Origin: Bradyrhizobium sp. SRS-191
GTDB lineage: Bacteria; Pseudomonadota; Alphaproteobacteria; Rhizobiales; Xanthobacteraceae
Length of the DNA stretch: 64,000 nt
Reading direction: 5' to 3'
Assembly (NCBI RefSeq): GCF_024586915.1
Contig: NZ_JANBVS010000002.1
Location: 62,001 to 126,000 of the forward strand
Shown: positions 35,297 through 43,744 of the stretch, one piece after another
How positions within the stretch are numbered: the first letter of the stretch is position 1
How the letters are laid out: every line of letters starts with the position of its first letter
Notes under the pieces: model-generated
What the model was told of the DNA's origin: nothing
Seen by the model: only the letters and a program-made list of their open reading frames with translations
The model's database searches: none
Position numbers and translations under genes: made by a program

Positions 35297-35660
35297 GCAT
35301 GTCGAGGCCGCTCGAGCGACACGTGCAAAGGGGAGGGCGGACGAGCGCAGCGTCATCCGTCATTCCCTCACGACCAACCGCGATTTGCCGTGCGCCGGCA
35401 TATGCCTCCGGCCCAAGCTGCCCAACGATCCCGCATCCCGAGCTGCGACGGTCGACCACGCAACTCATCGCAACTACGTAGCTCCGCAAACGCCATCATC
35501 CCCGGAACTTCACGGGCCTCTCTAACCGGCTATTAGCAAATACCCTTCATCGTGCACATGCTCTGCTGGGAGGAGTCGTCGCGCATGCGGCGGATGCTGT
35601 GCGGGCAGGCGCCGTGACATCGGACGCCCGTTGACCGCACAAGGGAAGGGGCCAACGGGA

Positions 35661-37670
35661 ATGATGAGCTTCGGGTTGAAGATCAGGGGTCGTCTCTACG
35701 CCGGTTTCGCGGCGCTGGTGGCGGTGGGCATGATCATGGCGGCGGTCGCGGTGTGGAATCTCCGCGCCGTCAGCGACCAGGTCGCGAGCATGTCGGCGCT
35801 GTCGGACGCAACCGCGCGCATCCTGCAGATCTCCAACCACCTCCAGGCGATCCAGCGCGCCAACCTGCGCTACATCCACGACGCCAACGAGCCCGCGCTG
35901 AAGGAGGCCGCCGACCGCGAGGCCGCCGCGACCGAGCTGCTGCAGGCCGCCGGCAACGGCCCGCTCTCCGCCGAGCGCCGCAAGGCCTTTGCCGATCTGC
36001 TGACCGACATCGCGCAGATGAAGACGCTGCGCGATCAGTTGCAGGACGCCGTCAGGCAGATCAAGTCCGGCCGCGCCGCGCTGCTGCCGGGCGGCGAGGA
36101 CCTCGCCGCCAAGACCGCCAAGCTCTCGATCTCCGCGCGCATCTCCAAGGAGCCGGAGGTGATGACCGCGGTCGCCGACATCGACACCCGCCTGCAGCTG
36201 GTGCGCATCGCGACCTGGCGCTTCCTGGCGCTGCGCGACGCCAAGGCCGCGTCCGCCTTCCGCGCCGGCGTCGACAATGTCGAGCAGCGCCTCGCCACCT
36301 TGGAGGGCAACTCGCCGCCGGCCAGCGTGCTCGCGGCGATCGCGCCGGTGAAGGCCTCGCTCGACCTCAACAAGAACGCATTCGAGGCCACCGCCGCCGC
36401 GACCTTGAAGTCGGAGGAGGTCTACGCCAACGCGATCGAGCCGCTGATCGCAAGGAGCATCGAGACCCTCAAAGCCGCCGAAGCAAGCATCAACTCCGAC
36501 TATCACGCCGCGCGCACGACCGCGGAAGGCGCGATCGGCCACACCATCTCGTTGCAGATGCAGGTCGGCGCCGCTGCCGTGCTGTTCGGCTGCCTCGTCG
36601 CGTTCCTGATCGCGCGCGGCATCGTCGGCCCGCTCGCCGCGATGACGCGGGCGATGGGGCGGCTGGCGAGCGGCGAGGTCGCCGTCGAGATCCCCGGCCG
36701 CGGCGCCCGTGACGAGATCGGCGCCATGGCCACGGCGATCCAGGTGTTCAAGGACAACATGGCCGAGACCGAGCGCCTCCGTGCCGAGCATGCGGACGCC
36801 GAGGCGCGGCAGGAGCACGCGCGCAAGGCCGACATGGCCCGGCTCGCCCATCAGTTCGAGCAGGCCATAGGCGAGATCATCGATGCGGTGTCGCATGCGT
36901 CCGCCGAGTTAGAGGCCTCCGCCGGCACGCTGACCAGCACCGCCGCGCGCGGCCAGGACCTGTCGACCGAGGTCGCCGCCGCCTCGCAGGAGGCCTCGTC
37001 CAACGTGCAGACGGTGGCCTCCGCCGCCGAGGAGCTGTCCTCTTCAGTGAGCGAGATCTCCCGCCAGGTGCAGGAATCCGCGCGCATCGCCGGCGAAGCC
37101 GTGGCGCAGGCCAACCGCACCAATGAGCGCGTCGGCACGCTGTCGAAGCAGGCCGCGCGCATCGGCGACGTGCTCGAGCTGATCTCGAGCATCGCCGGCC
37201 AGACCAATTTGCTGGCGCTCAACGCCACCATCGAGGCTGCCCGCGCCGGCGAAGCCGGCCGCGGCTTCGCCGTGGTCGCCGCCGAGGTCAAGGCGCTGGC
37301 CGAGCAGACGGCGAAAGCCACCGGCGAGATCGCCCAGCAGGTCTCCGGCATCCAGGCCGCCACCGAGGAGTCGGTCGGCTCGATCCAGGAGATCGGCAAC
37401 ACCATCGGCCGCCTGTCCGAAATCTCCGCCGCCGTCTCCGCCGCCGTGGAAGAGCAGGGCGCCGCCACCCAGGAAATTTCCCGCAACGTCCAACACGCCG
37501 CCAACGGCACTCAGCGCGTCTCGCGCAACATCGACGACGTGCAACGGGGAGCATCGGAGACGGGGTCAGCGTCGGCCCAGGTGCTGACGGCGGCACGTTC
37601 GCTGTCGGCGGAGAGCGGGCGGTTGAAGCGAGAGGTAAGCCGGTTCCTGGGCTCGCTGCAGGCGGCGTGA
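35661..37670 (+). CDS. Methyl-accepting chemotaxis protein with a helical-bundle sensor
   Basis: A 669-residue chemoreceptor; tandem ATGs at 35661/35664 give MMSFGLKIRGRLYAGF. TM1 is about 14-35, a long helical periplasmic sensor spans about 36-295, TM2 about 302-322, then HAMP (GPLAAMTRAMGRLASGEVAVEIP). The signalling tip [20 protein letters not shown] and GRGFAVVAAEVKALAEQT is intact. The C-terminus (FLGSLQAA) lacks a CheR-tether. The sensor is compatible with a four-helix-bundle type (HBM or similar). Two receptors of different classes lie in tandem here without any che genes nearby. Confidence 0.94.
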   Translation: MMSFGLKIRGRLYAGFAALVAVGMIMAAVAVWNLRAVSDQVASMSALSDATARILQISNHLQAIQRANLRYIHDANEPALKEAADREAAATELLQAAGNGPLSAERRKAFADLLTDIAQMKTLRDQLQDAVRQIKSGRAALLPGGEDLAAKTAKLSISARISKEPEVMTAVADIDTRLQLVRIATWRFLALRDAKAASAFRAGVDNVEQRLATLEGNSPPASVLAAIAPVKASLDLNKNAFEATAAATLKSEEVYANAIEPLIARSIETLKAAEASINSDYHAARTTAEGAIGHTISLQMQVGAAAVLFGCLVAFLIARGIVGPLAAMTRAMGRLASGEVAVEIPGRGARDEIGAMATAIQVFKDNMAETERLRAEHADAEARQEHARKADMARLAHQFEQAIGEIIDAVSHASAELEASAGTLTSTAARGQDLSTEVAAASQEASSNVQTVASAAEELSSSVSEISRQVQESARIAGEAVAQANRTNERVGTLSKQAARIGDVLELISSIAGQTNLLALNATIEAARAGEAGRGFAVVAAEVKALAEQTAKATGEIAQQVSGIQAATEESVGSIQEIGNTIGRLSEISAAVSAAVEEQGAATQEISRNVQHAANGTQRVSRNIDDVQRGASETGSASAQVLTAARSLSAESGRLKREVSRFLGSLQAA

Positions 37671-37703
37671 GGCAGGGCGAGGTGTTGCGCTAACCGCCGA
37701 CGC

Positions 37704-37785
37704 GTAGGGCGGATTAGCGCAGCGTAATCCGCCATCCCCGCCCAACAAAGAGCGGCGGCTTACGCCTCCGGCTAAGCCGCCCTAC
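37704..37785. repeat. Hairpin repeat element with gtagggcgg ends, copy 2
   Basis: An 82-bp element with the same gtagggcgg / ccgccctac ends as the 35037 copy. Its internal hairpin has a paired change: ggattagcgcagcgtaatcc here against ggatgagcgcagcgtcatcc there, so G-C became T-A and the stem is preserved. It lies between the second chemoreceptor and the AAA+ ATPase gene. Confidence 0.8.
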
Positions 37786-37812
37786 GGACCGCCGATTGGG
37801 CGGGCCGTCCCT

Positions 37813-37893
37813 GTAGCCCTGATGAGCGCAGCGACATCCGAGTCACACGAGCTTTAGAGATGCCCCCGGATGTCGCTGCGCTCATCCGTGCTA
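37813..37893. repeat. Inverted repeat at the 3' end of the AAA+ gene
   Basis: A perfect 20-bp pair (gatgagcgcagcgacatccg at 37821-37840 and its complement at 37867-37886) encloses 26 bases, with partial gtag.. and ..ctac flanks. It lies six bases beyond the ATPase stop codon, so it can form a strong hairpin at the end of that transcript. The sequence is one I recognise as a common Bradyrhizobium intergenic repeat. Confidence 0.75.
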
Positions 37894-37898
37894 CCCCG

Positions 37899-39176
37899 CT
37901 AGTCACCCGCCGTCGTATTGTGCCGACCCAAATCAATACCCTCGTGGACCGCACGTAAGCGCACATAGCCCCGCATGATATTTTCGCGAAAGGCGTACCA
38001 TCCGGAGCCGAACCCAACGACAATACGGCCGTGCGTATCCTTTCGAAGGGCCAAGTAACGTTGATTAAGTCTATCGCGCGGCAAACGTACACGTGCGCGT
38101 TTGGCTACAATCCACGTGTACGAACTTTCATAGATCTGTGCGATCTGCCGGCTGTCGGCTGTGCTATCAGCAAGCGCCCAAAGCGCATCCTCATAGTCGG
38201 CTGTATTGCGCGTCTTTCGCGTAGCTTTTTCATATTGCGCTCTTAGCATCGCCTCGGTTCGTTGAAGCGCGCCCTCGATTCCTGTCTTGAAGTGGGAGGC
38301 GTTAGATATTGTTACTAGTTCTGGATCGTCGAACATGCTCCAGAATAGGGACTCACCAATCAGGTGAACGTAATGGGGAAAACCGTCGCTGATTTGCCCT
38401 ATCCGAATGAGCGCGTCTCGTTGGATTTTAACTTTAAGCCTGTCAGCAACGACCGTAATAATTTGCCATAGATCACTATGGTTCAAGCGCTCAAGTTTTA
38501 TCGTTTCCAGTATCCTGCCAGCGGAGGCATGTGCCTGTAGAAGCTCCGTAAGGTCATGTCCAATACCGCAGAAGATGAAACGAAGGTTGTCCGGCATCTC
38601 TTGGAGATTCTTGATAAACTCCGCAAATTTTTCTCGCTCATCGGCCGAGCTTACACGCTCCATCTCATCGATGATTACGACTTGCTTCCCTTTGGCGACC
38701 TGAGCCACATAACGAACGATGTCCAACGCCTCGTTGAGCGACTTAGGCGCTTCCATGGAGCCAGTACTGACCGTTGGTCGGGTGAAGCCCACTCCACCAA
38801 TTCCGCCCGGTAGGTTGAAGTTAAAGCCGCCGCCTGTTGCTCGCTCTCCAAGCCGACGCTCCACTGGAACTGTTGCAGCTCCAATCGCATGGATGACTTC
38901 GGCGAAGGTGCTATGTGCACCGCACATTACATGTATCGGTTTTAATGTGCTATCTGTGTGCAGGTTTGCTGCAGTGAGCGCCAATGACGTCTTTCCTACG
39001 CCTCGATCTCCGTGAATGAAGATTTGCCGCCCGGGAGAACTCAGCGCCCGATCGATAGTGCGAAGGTTTTTGGTTCGACCGAACAGCCGCTCCGGCGTTT
39101 GGATTGACTTAGAAGGTGTCAGGTGCTCGGCGAGCAGCTCTTTTAGTAGCTCGTCACTGATGCCGTTAAGCGACAT
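37899..39176 (-). CDS. AAA+ ATPase with Orc1/Cdc6-like domain layout
   Basis: A 425-residue protein. Walker A is GDRGVGKTS at 56-64, Walker B QVVIIDE at 165-171, and a sensor-1-like FIFCGIG at 200-206. A helical lid with DGFPHYVHLIGESLF lies at 264-278, and the C-terminal 95 residues (about 327-420) look like a winged helix (ALWALADSTADSRQIAQIYE, then LNQRYLAL). This order resembles Orc1/Cdc6 and related prokaryotic ATPases (AAA_16 type). Codon use is visibly less GC-rich than its neighbours and it stands alone among dispersed repeats, both pointing to horizontal acquisition. A defence, plasmid or phage origin is possible but not shown by any partner gene. Confidence 0.85.
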   Translation of the reverse strand: MSLNGISDELLKELLAEHLTPSKSIQTPERLFGRTKNLRTIDRALSSPGRQIFIHGDRGVGKTSLALTAANLHTDSTLKPIHVMCGAHSTFAEVIHAIGAATVPVERRLGERATGGGFNFNLPGGIGGVGFTRPTVSTGSMEAPKSLNEALDIVRYVAQVAKGKQVVIIDEMERVSSADEREKFAEFIKNLQEMPDNLRFIFCGIGHDLTELLQAHASAGRILETIKLERLNHSDLWQIITVVADRLKVKIQRDALIRIGQISDGFPHYVHLIGESLFWSMFDDPELVTISNASHFKTGIEGALQRTEAMLRAQYEKATRKTRNTADYEDALWALADSTADSRQIAQIYESSYTWIVAKRARVRLPRDRLNQRYLALRKDTHGRIVVGFGSGWYAFRENIMRGYVRLRAVHEGIDLGRHNTTAGD

Positions 39177-39516
39177 TACGTTCGGCTCCCAGATCTATCC
39201 AGAGGCTAACCTAAAGGCGACTCACACGCATGGCCCATGACTATAGCTGCCTCGCTCTACTCGAGCGCGGCTAGAAGCGAAATTGCTGGATTCCACATAA
39301 TACCGAGCTCACGAAGATCGCTCCCCCAGATCACATCACCTTCCAAATCCGACGAAATATTCCGAAAATCAAAAATCCTCTTGCCTGCCACCCCAAATCA
39401 CCCGTATCTTCCGCCTCGTTCCGTTCCACCGAGGGGGCGTATCGCGATCGTCACGGACGTCGGATGCGGAATGCGATGGACGCGGGCTGCTGCATGCGGG
39501 GCTTTGGCCTCGCCGA

Positions 39517-39775
39517 CGAACGGCGGCGTGCGGACGTGAAATCGTGTGGTCCTGGTCGCCCGGTGCTGCGGCCAAGCCGGCGGGGATGATCCGCCAGGCG
39601 ACGGGGTCAAGAGCCGGTCCCCGGGGAGAGCACGTATAAGCGTTAACACCATCGCACAGGGAGGGCCGGGCGTGTTCGGCCAGACCTGTGGTGACTGCCG
39701 CCTGCTTTTTGTTTGCAGGCGGGCCACGGGCGCGGCCAGCGCCCGGCCTTCCCTGTGCCCTCGCTGTGAGGGTGC
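39517..39775 (+). repeat. Dispersed structured element, copy A
   Basis: About 260 bases matching the reverse complement of 48308-48575. Conserved blocks include gtgaaatcgtgtggtcctg, gtataagcgttaa and acctgtggtgactgccgcc. The core folds as a 16-bp stem (39655-39670 with 39742-39757, one G-T pair) enclosing a second hairpin gcctgc...gcaggc at 39700-39720 whose loop holds TTTTT. It probably belongs to a repeat family spread through Bradyrhizobium genomes; whether it is transcribed is unknown. Confidence 0.75.
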
Positions 39776-39982
39776 GAGTTTGACGGGCATGACTCGGGCG
39801 CGGGATGCGCGGCGAGGATGTGGAGGCGCGACTCAGTGTTGGGTGTGTCCGGCCGCTGTTAGGTGTCTCCAAAGGCTGTTTGACAATGTAGATCGCGATG
39901 TTGTCTCGCGCTTCATCTCCAGCAAGGCGCGCTTCGCTCGCAATGACGCAGCTTGTTGGAGGCGGGGCATTCAACAAACACA

Positions 39983-40140
39983 GTGTCGTCCCGGCGAACG
40001 CCGGGACCCATACCCCAGGGAGCGGTTTGAGGCAGGCTGGTCATTGGCTTTTTCGCCCACATGACGGCTGCGGCGTATGGGTCCCTTATCGGCGCCGTGC
40101 CGCGCTTTGCGCGTCACGGCTTGTCCGGGACGACGACGAT
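39983..40140. repeat. Divergent copy of the 133-bp palindromic element with insertion
   Basis: The left arm gtgtcgtcccggcgaacgcc (39983 onward) matches the left arm of the 35164 copy. The right arm begins tatgggtccct at 40075 but is then interrupted by about 45 bases before gtccgggacgac resumes. The centre is unrelated in length and sequence to the other two copies. Confidence 0.7.
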
Positions 40141-40541
40141 GGGTGCGGCGGCTTGCGCGACAACGGCAGGGGCGGGAAACCGCATGTCGCTTCGCTCATG
40201 CGGGCGACGGGGACGGTGGCTCTGGGGCCGTTGAGGGGTGGCGGGTTACGCCTGCGGCTAACCCGCCCTACGGGAGTTCATACTTTTGGATGGATGGTCA
40301 TAAACATGGCCGGCCTCGGGCACAGGAGAATCCCCCAACCCATTGTCTGGAAATGCCTTTTCCCCGCCGCTCTGCCATCTGCGCCATTCTGCCGCAGTCT
40401 GTGTGTCCGTCCATTACAGAAGTTTAACGCCGCAGCCAGCACGCCGTAAGGCGGCGCGCCCCATGTTCACTGGCGAACGGGGCGAACAGCCCGGGACACA
40501 CGATTTAGACCTTGACCAAAATCACTTGCGGAGAAAACCGT

Positions 40542-42131
40542 ATGACTGACCGTCCGACCGACCTGTCCTCGCTTCCCTCCTATCGCCAGCCCCGGCGTGG
40601 CCTGTTCTCGGCGCGCAAGTTTGCGCTGATGGCCTCCGTCGTCGCGGGCCTCGGCGTCGCCGCCTATGGGCTGTCGCCGCAGGGCGCGCCGCTGAACCTG
40701 TTCTCGACCTCGGCGCATGCGCAGGTCGCCAACGAAGTCAGCAAGGTCGCGCGCCCGGTCGGCTTTGCCGACATCGTGGAGCGGGTGAAGCCGTCGGTGA
40801 TTTCGGTCAAGGTCAACATCGCCGAGAAGGTCGCCAAGAACGACAATGACGACGACACGCCGTTCCAGCCGGGCTCGCCGATGGAGCGCTTCTTCCGCCG
40901 CTTCGGCGGTGAGAACGGCATTCCCGGCATGCCCGGCCGCGGCGGCCGTGGTGGCGGTCGCGCCGTGACCGGGCAGGGCTCCGGCTTCTTCATCTCCGCC
41001 GACGGCTATGCCGTGACCAACAATCACGTGGTCGACGGCGCCGACAAGGTCGAGGTGACGACCGACGACGGCAAGACCTACAGCGCCAAGGTGATCGGCA
41101 CCGACCAGCGCACCGATCTCGCGCTGATCAAGGTCGAGGGCGGCTCGAACTTCCCGTTCGCGAAACTCGCCGACGGCAAGCCGCGCATCGGCGACTGGGT
41201 GCTGGCGGTCGGCAATCCCTTCGGTCTCGGCGGCACCGTGACAGCGGGCATCGTCTCGGCCGTGGGCCGCGACATCGGCAACGGCCCGTATGACGATTTC
41301 ATCCAGATCGACGCGCCCGTGAACAAGGGCAACTCCGGCGGTCCGGCGTTCGATGTCGACGGCAACGTGGTCGGCGTGAACACCGCGATCTATTCGCCGT
41401 CCGGCGGCAGCGTCGGCATCGCGTTCTCGATCCCGGCCTCCACGGTGAAGAGCGTGGTGGCGCAGCTCAAGGACAACGGCTCGGTCAGCCGCGGCTGGAT
41501 CGGCGTGCAGATCCAGCCGGTGACGCAGGACATCGCCGACAGCCTCGGCATGAAGAAGGCCGAGGGCGCCCTGGTTGCCGAGCCGCAGGCCAACGGCCCG
41601 GCGGCCAAGGCGGGCATCGTGTCCGGCGACGTCATCACGGCCGTCAACGGCGAGCCGGTGAAGGACGCGCGTGAGCTCGCCCGCACCATCGGCGGCATCG
41701 CGCCGGGCGCGGCGGTCAAGCTCAACGTGCTGTCGAAGGGCCAGGACAAGACCGTCAACCTCACGCTCGGCAAGCTGCCGAACACCATCGAGGCCAAGGC
41801 CGACACCGGCGGTGACAACGACAACGCGAATCCTACTCGCGGCGCCGATGTGCCGAAGCTCGGCATGACCGTCGCTCCCGCGTCGAGCGTGGCCGGCGCC
41901 GGCAAGGACGGCGTCATCGTCACCCAGGTCGACCCCAAGAGCGCCGCAGCCGACCGCGGCTTCAAGGAAGGCGACGTGATCCTCGAAGTCGCCGGCAAGT
42001 CGGTGACCTCGGCCGGTGACGTCCGCGAGGCGATTAATGCCGCCAAGGCCGACAACAAGAACAGCGTGCTGATGCGCGTGAAGAGCGGCGGCCAGTCGCG
42101 CTTCGTCGCGGTGCCGCTGGCGAAAGGCTAA
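40542..42131 (+). CDS. degP: Do-family serine endopeptidase DegP
   Basis: A 529-residue periplasmic protease/chaperone. The ATG at 40542 has GGAGA eight bases upstream; an earlier TTG frame start is not needed. An internal-type signal (KFALMASVVAGLGVAAYGL) reaches about residue 60, ending AHA. The trypsin-like triad is His162 (NNHVV), Asp192 (RTDLALIKV) and Ser265 (GNSGGP). A Gly/Arg-rich LA-type loop (about 125-142) precedes the first conserved strand. Two PDZ domains follow (SRGWIGVQIQPV and KLGMTVAPASS onward). It degrades or refolds damaged envelope proteins. A response regulator gene follows at 264 bases. Confidence 0.96.
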   Translation: MTDRPTDLSSLPSYRQPRRGLFSARKFALMASVVAGLGVAAYGLSPQGAPLNLFSTSAHAQVANEVSKVARPVGFADIVERVKPSVISVKVNIAEKVAKNDNDDDTPFQPGSPMERFFRRFGGENGIPGMPGRGGRGGGRAVTGQGSGFFISADGYAVTNNHVVDGADKVEVTTDDGKTYSAKVIGTDQRTDLALIKVEGGSNFPFAKLADGKPRIGDWVLAVGNPFGLGGTVTAGIVSAVGRDIGNGPYDDFIQIDAPVNKGNSGGPAFDVDGNVVGVNTAIYSPSGGSVGIAFSIPASTVKSVVAQLKDNGSVSRGWIGVQIQPVTQDIADSLGMKKAEGALVAEPQANGPAAKAGIVSGDVITAVNGEPVKDARELARTIGGIAPGAAVKLNVLSKGQDKTVNLTLGKLPNTIEAKADTGGDNDNANPTRGADVPKLGMTVAPASSVAGAGKDGVIVTQVDPKSAAADRGFKEGDVILEVAGKSVTSAGDVREAINAAKADNKNSVLMRVKSGGQSRFVAVPLAKG

Positions 42132-42395
42132 AGGCGTTCACGAGATGGAGGGTCGCCGGCCTGTTGCCCCCGCGCCGGCGGCTCTTCCTGGGGGCGGGCT
42201 TCAAGTCCCGCTCCCGCAACCCTTCCGTCAGGAACAATGCCCCCCTCCGTCGGAAGGAACTCGGGCGGTGAAGTCCCCCAGCTTCACCGCCCACTTTCCT
42301 GTCGATCGCCCCCGCGCTGACGCCGCCTTGCACGGAAACGGCAGCCGGGCCATGTAGATGGACATCCAACCGTGACCGTCGCCCCCGTTTCCGCA

Positions 42396-43076
42396 ATGCG
42401 CCTCCTGATCATCGAAGACGACCGCGAGTCCGCCGACTATCTGGTCAAGGCGTTCCGCGAGGTCGGACATGTCGCAGACCTCGCCAGTGACGGCGAGGAG
42501 GGGCTCGCCATGGCCGAAAGCGGCGATTACGACGTGCTGGTGGTCGACCGCATGCTGCCCAAGCGCGACGGCCTGTCGCTGATCGGCGCGCTGCGCGACA
42601 AGGGCAACCGCTCGCCGGTGTTGATTCTGTCCGCGCTCGGCCAGGTCGATGACCGCATCAAGGGCCTGCGCGCCGGCGGCGACGACTATCTGCCCAAGCC
42701 TTACGCCTTTGCCGAGCTGCTCGCCCGCGTCGAGGTGCTGTCGCGCCGCCATGGCGGGCCGGCTGAGGAGACGACCTACAAGGTCGGCGATCTCGAGCTC
42801 GACCGTCTGTCGCATCGCGTCGCCCGCGGCAAGGACGAATTGACCCTGCAGCCGCGCGAGTTTCGCCTGCTCGAATATCTGATGAAGCATGCGGGGCAGG
42901 TTGTCACGCGCACGATGCTGCTGGAGAACGTCTGGGACTATCACTTCGATCCGCAGACCAACGTGATCGACGTCCACATCTCGCGGCTGCGCTCCAAGAT
43001 CGACAAGGGTTTTGACCGTCCGCTGCTCCACACCATCCGCGGCGCGGGGTACATGATCCGTGACGGGCTTCGCTAG
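42396..43076 (+). CDS. OmpR-family response regulator downstream of degP
   Basis: A 226-residue regulator beginning MRLLIIEDDRESADYLVKAF at the ATG 42396; an in-frame GTG at 42372 would add eight residues and neither has a strong ribosome binding site. Receiver: Asp51 in VVDRMLPKRDG and Lys in DYLPKPYAF. The effector is a winged helix (QPREFRLLEYLMKHAGQVVT, DVHISRLRSKI, IRGAGYMIRD). The probable partner kinase is encoded at 43745, separated by an opposite-strand gene. Being next to degP suggests an envelope-stress role, as with CpxR/RstA-type systems; this is inference. Confidence 0.93.
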   Translation: MRLLIIEDDRESADYLVKAFREVGHVADLASDGEEGLAMAESGDYDVLVVDRMLPKRDGLSLIGALRDKGNRSPVLILSALGQVDDRIKGLRAGGDDYLPKPYAFAELLARVEVLSRRHGGPAEETTYKVGDLELDRLSHRVARGKDELTLQPREFRLLEYLMKHAGQVVTRTMLLENVWDYHFDPQTNVIDVHISRLRSKIDKGFDRPLLHTIRGAGYMIRDGLR

Positions 43077-43128
43077 ACCATGGCGACCGACCGCGGGGTC
43101 GGCCGCCAGCCTCGCTGATCGGAGCGCC

Positions 43129-43500
43129 TTAGCTGGCGCGCGCGAGCTGAGCGTCGGCCGTTTCGGACTTGAGCTGACTGCCGGAGACCATGCCGGCGGC
43201 GTCGACCGTGACCTGGATGTGCAGGATGCCGCTGCCGCTCACCGGCACCGCGACCTGCTGCCCGGTCTGCACATTCTGGAAAAAGATCGTCCAGTTGTTA
43301 TCCCAGACCCACCACTCGCCGGCCGATGTGAGGAGCGCCTGGTCCTTGAAGTTGCCCGTGACGTCCCAGCCGAAGCCCTGGTCGGGGGCGTTGGGCGCGA
43401 AGGCCCAGGAGGCCCAGCCGGTCGGCGTTCCGCCCTTCTTGCCGACGTAGGCCACAGGAGCCGCGGATTGATTGGTGATCTTGTCGATCGTGGTCGTCAT
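43129..43500 (-). CDS. Hypothetical protein wedged inside a two-component locus
   Basis: A 123-residue protein, MTTTIDKITNQSAAPVAYVG, started at 43500 because AAGGGA lies about ten bases upstream; the two-residue longer start is less likely. It is rich in Trp, Gly and Asn (WASWAFAPNAP, GEWWVWDNNWTIFFQ), is beta-rich in pattern, and has no signal peptide, Cys or membrane helix. It is transcribed against its neighbours, between the response regulator and its presumed kinase. I do not recognise the family; the Trp-rich strands recall small lectin-like or pore-forming beta proteins, but that is weak. Confidence 0.7.
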   Translation of the reverse strand: MTTTIDKITNQSAAPVAYVGKKGGTPTGWASWAFAPNAPDQGFGWDVTGNFKDQALLTSAGEWWVWDNNWTIFFQNVQTGQQVAVPVSGSGILHIQVTVDAAGMVSGSQLKSETADAQLARAS

Positions 43501-43744
43501 TCTCAATTCTTCCCTTCTGAAATGATGGTCTGCGACAATGAAGGTCCAACGTTTGCGTCGGACGTGAACTCAGTAGACGTTGGTTCCGGCGCAGTCGGTG
43601 AACCCGTTCACAAAGCCGGCGATCGGCACTTCAAACGTTCGTGAGGCTTGCTATGCACCTTGAGATAGAGAGCGACGCAGGCGGTCCGGTGAAGGAATCC
43701 GGATCGTGGAGCGCCGCGCGCCTCGGCGGGGCGAGGACGTTTCC

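Larger units (their letters stand above)
34775..35660. other. Repeat-filled intergenic region between two chemoreceptor genes
   Basis: These 886 bases contain no gene I can support. They hold two 133-bp palindromic elements (34868-35000 and 35164-35296), one 93-bp hairpin element (35037-35129) and a fragment of the same type at 35331-35365. The AT-richer end (35520-35560) may contain the promoter of the second chemoreceptor. Confidence 0.75.
39177..40541. other. 1.4-kb gene-free, repeat-rich region
   Basis: No supported gene. From left to right: an AT-rich stretch (39180-39410) that probably holds the AAA+ promoter; a dispersed structured element (39517-39775); a GC-poor remnant with the phrase gcgcgcttcgctcgcaatga (39920-39945), common in Bradyrhizobium intergenic DNA; a divergent copy of the 133-bp palindrome with an insertion (39983-40140); and a half copy of the gtagggcgg element (40233-40276). 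The degP promoter should lie in 40300-40540. Confidence 0.7.

Noticed and set aside
34775-35660. Small genes between the two chemoreceptors
   Set aside because: All frames fall on the 133-bp palindromes and hairpin repeats, and identical peptides arise from the repeat copies.
37899-39176. Annotating the AAA+ gene as part of a named anti-phage system
   Set aside because: No effector domain, partner gene or recognisable defence signature is present; only the composition and context are suggestive.
39237-40449. Several 60-200 residue open frames in the repeat region after the AAA+ gene
   Set aside because: They cross the dispersed repeats in various phases, lack ribosome binding sites and have no conserved motifs.
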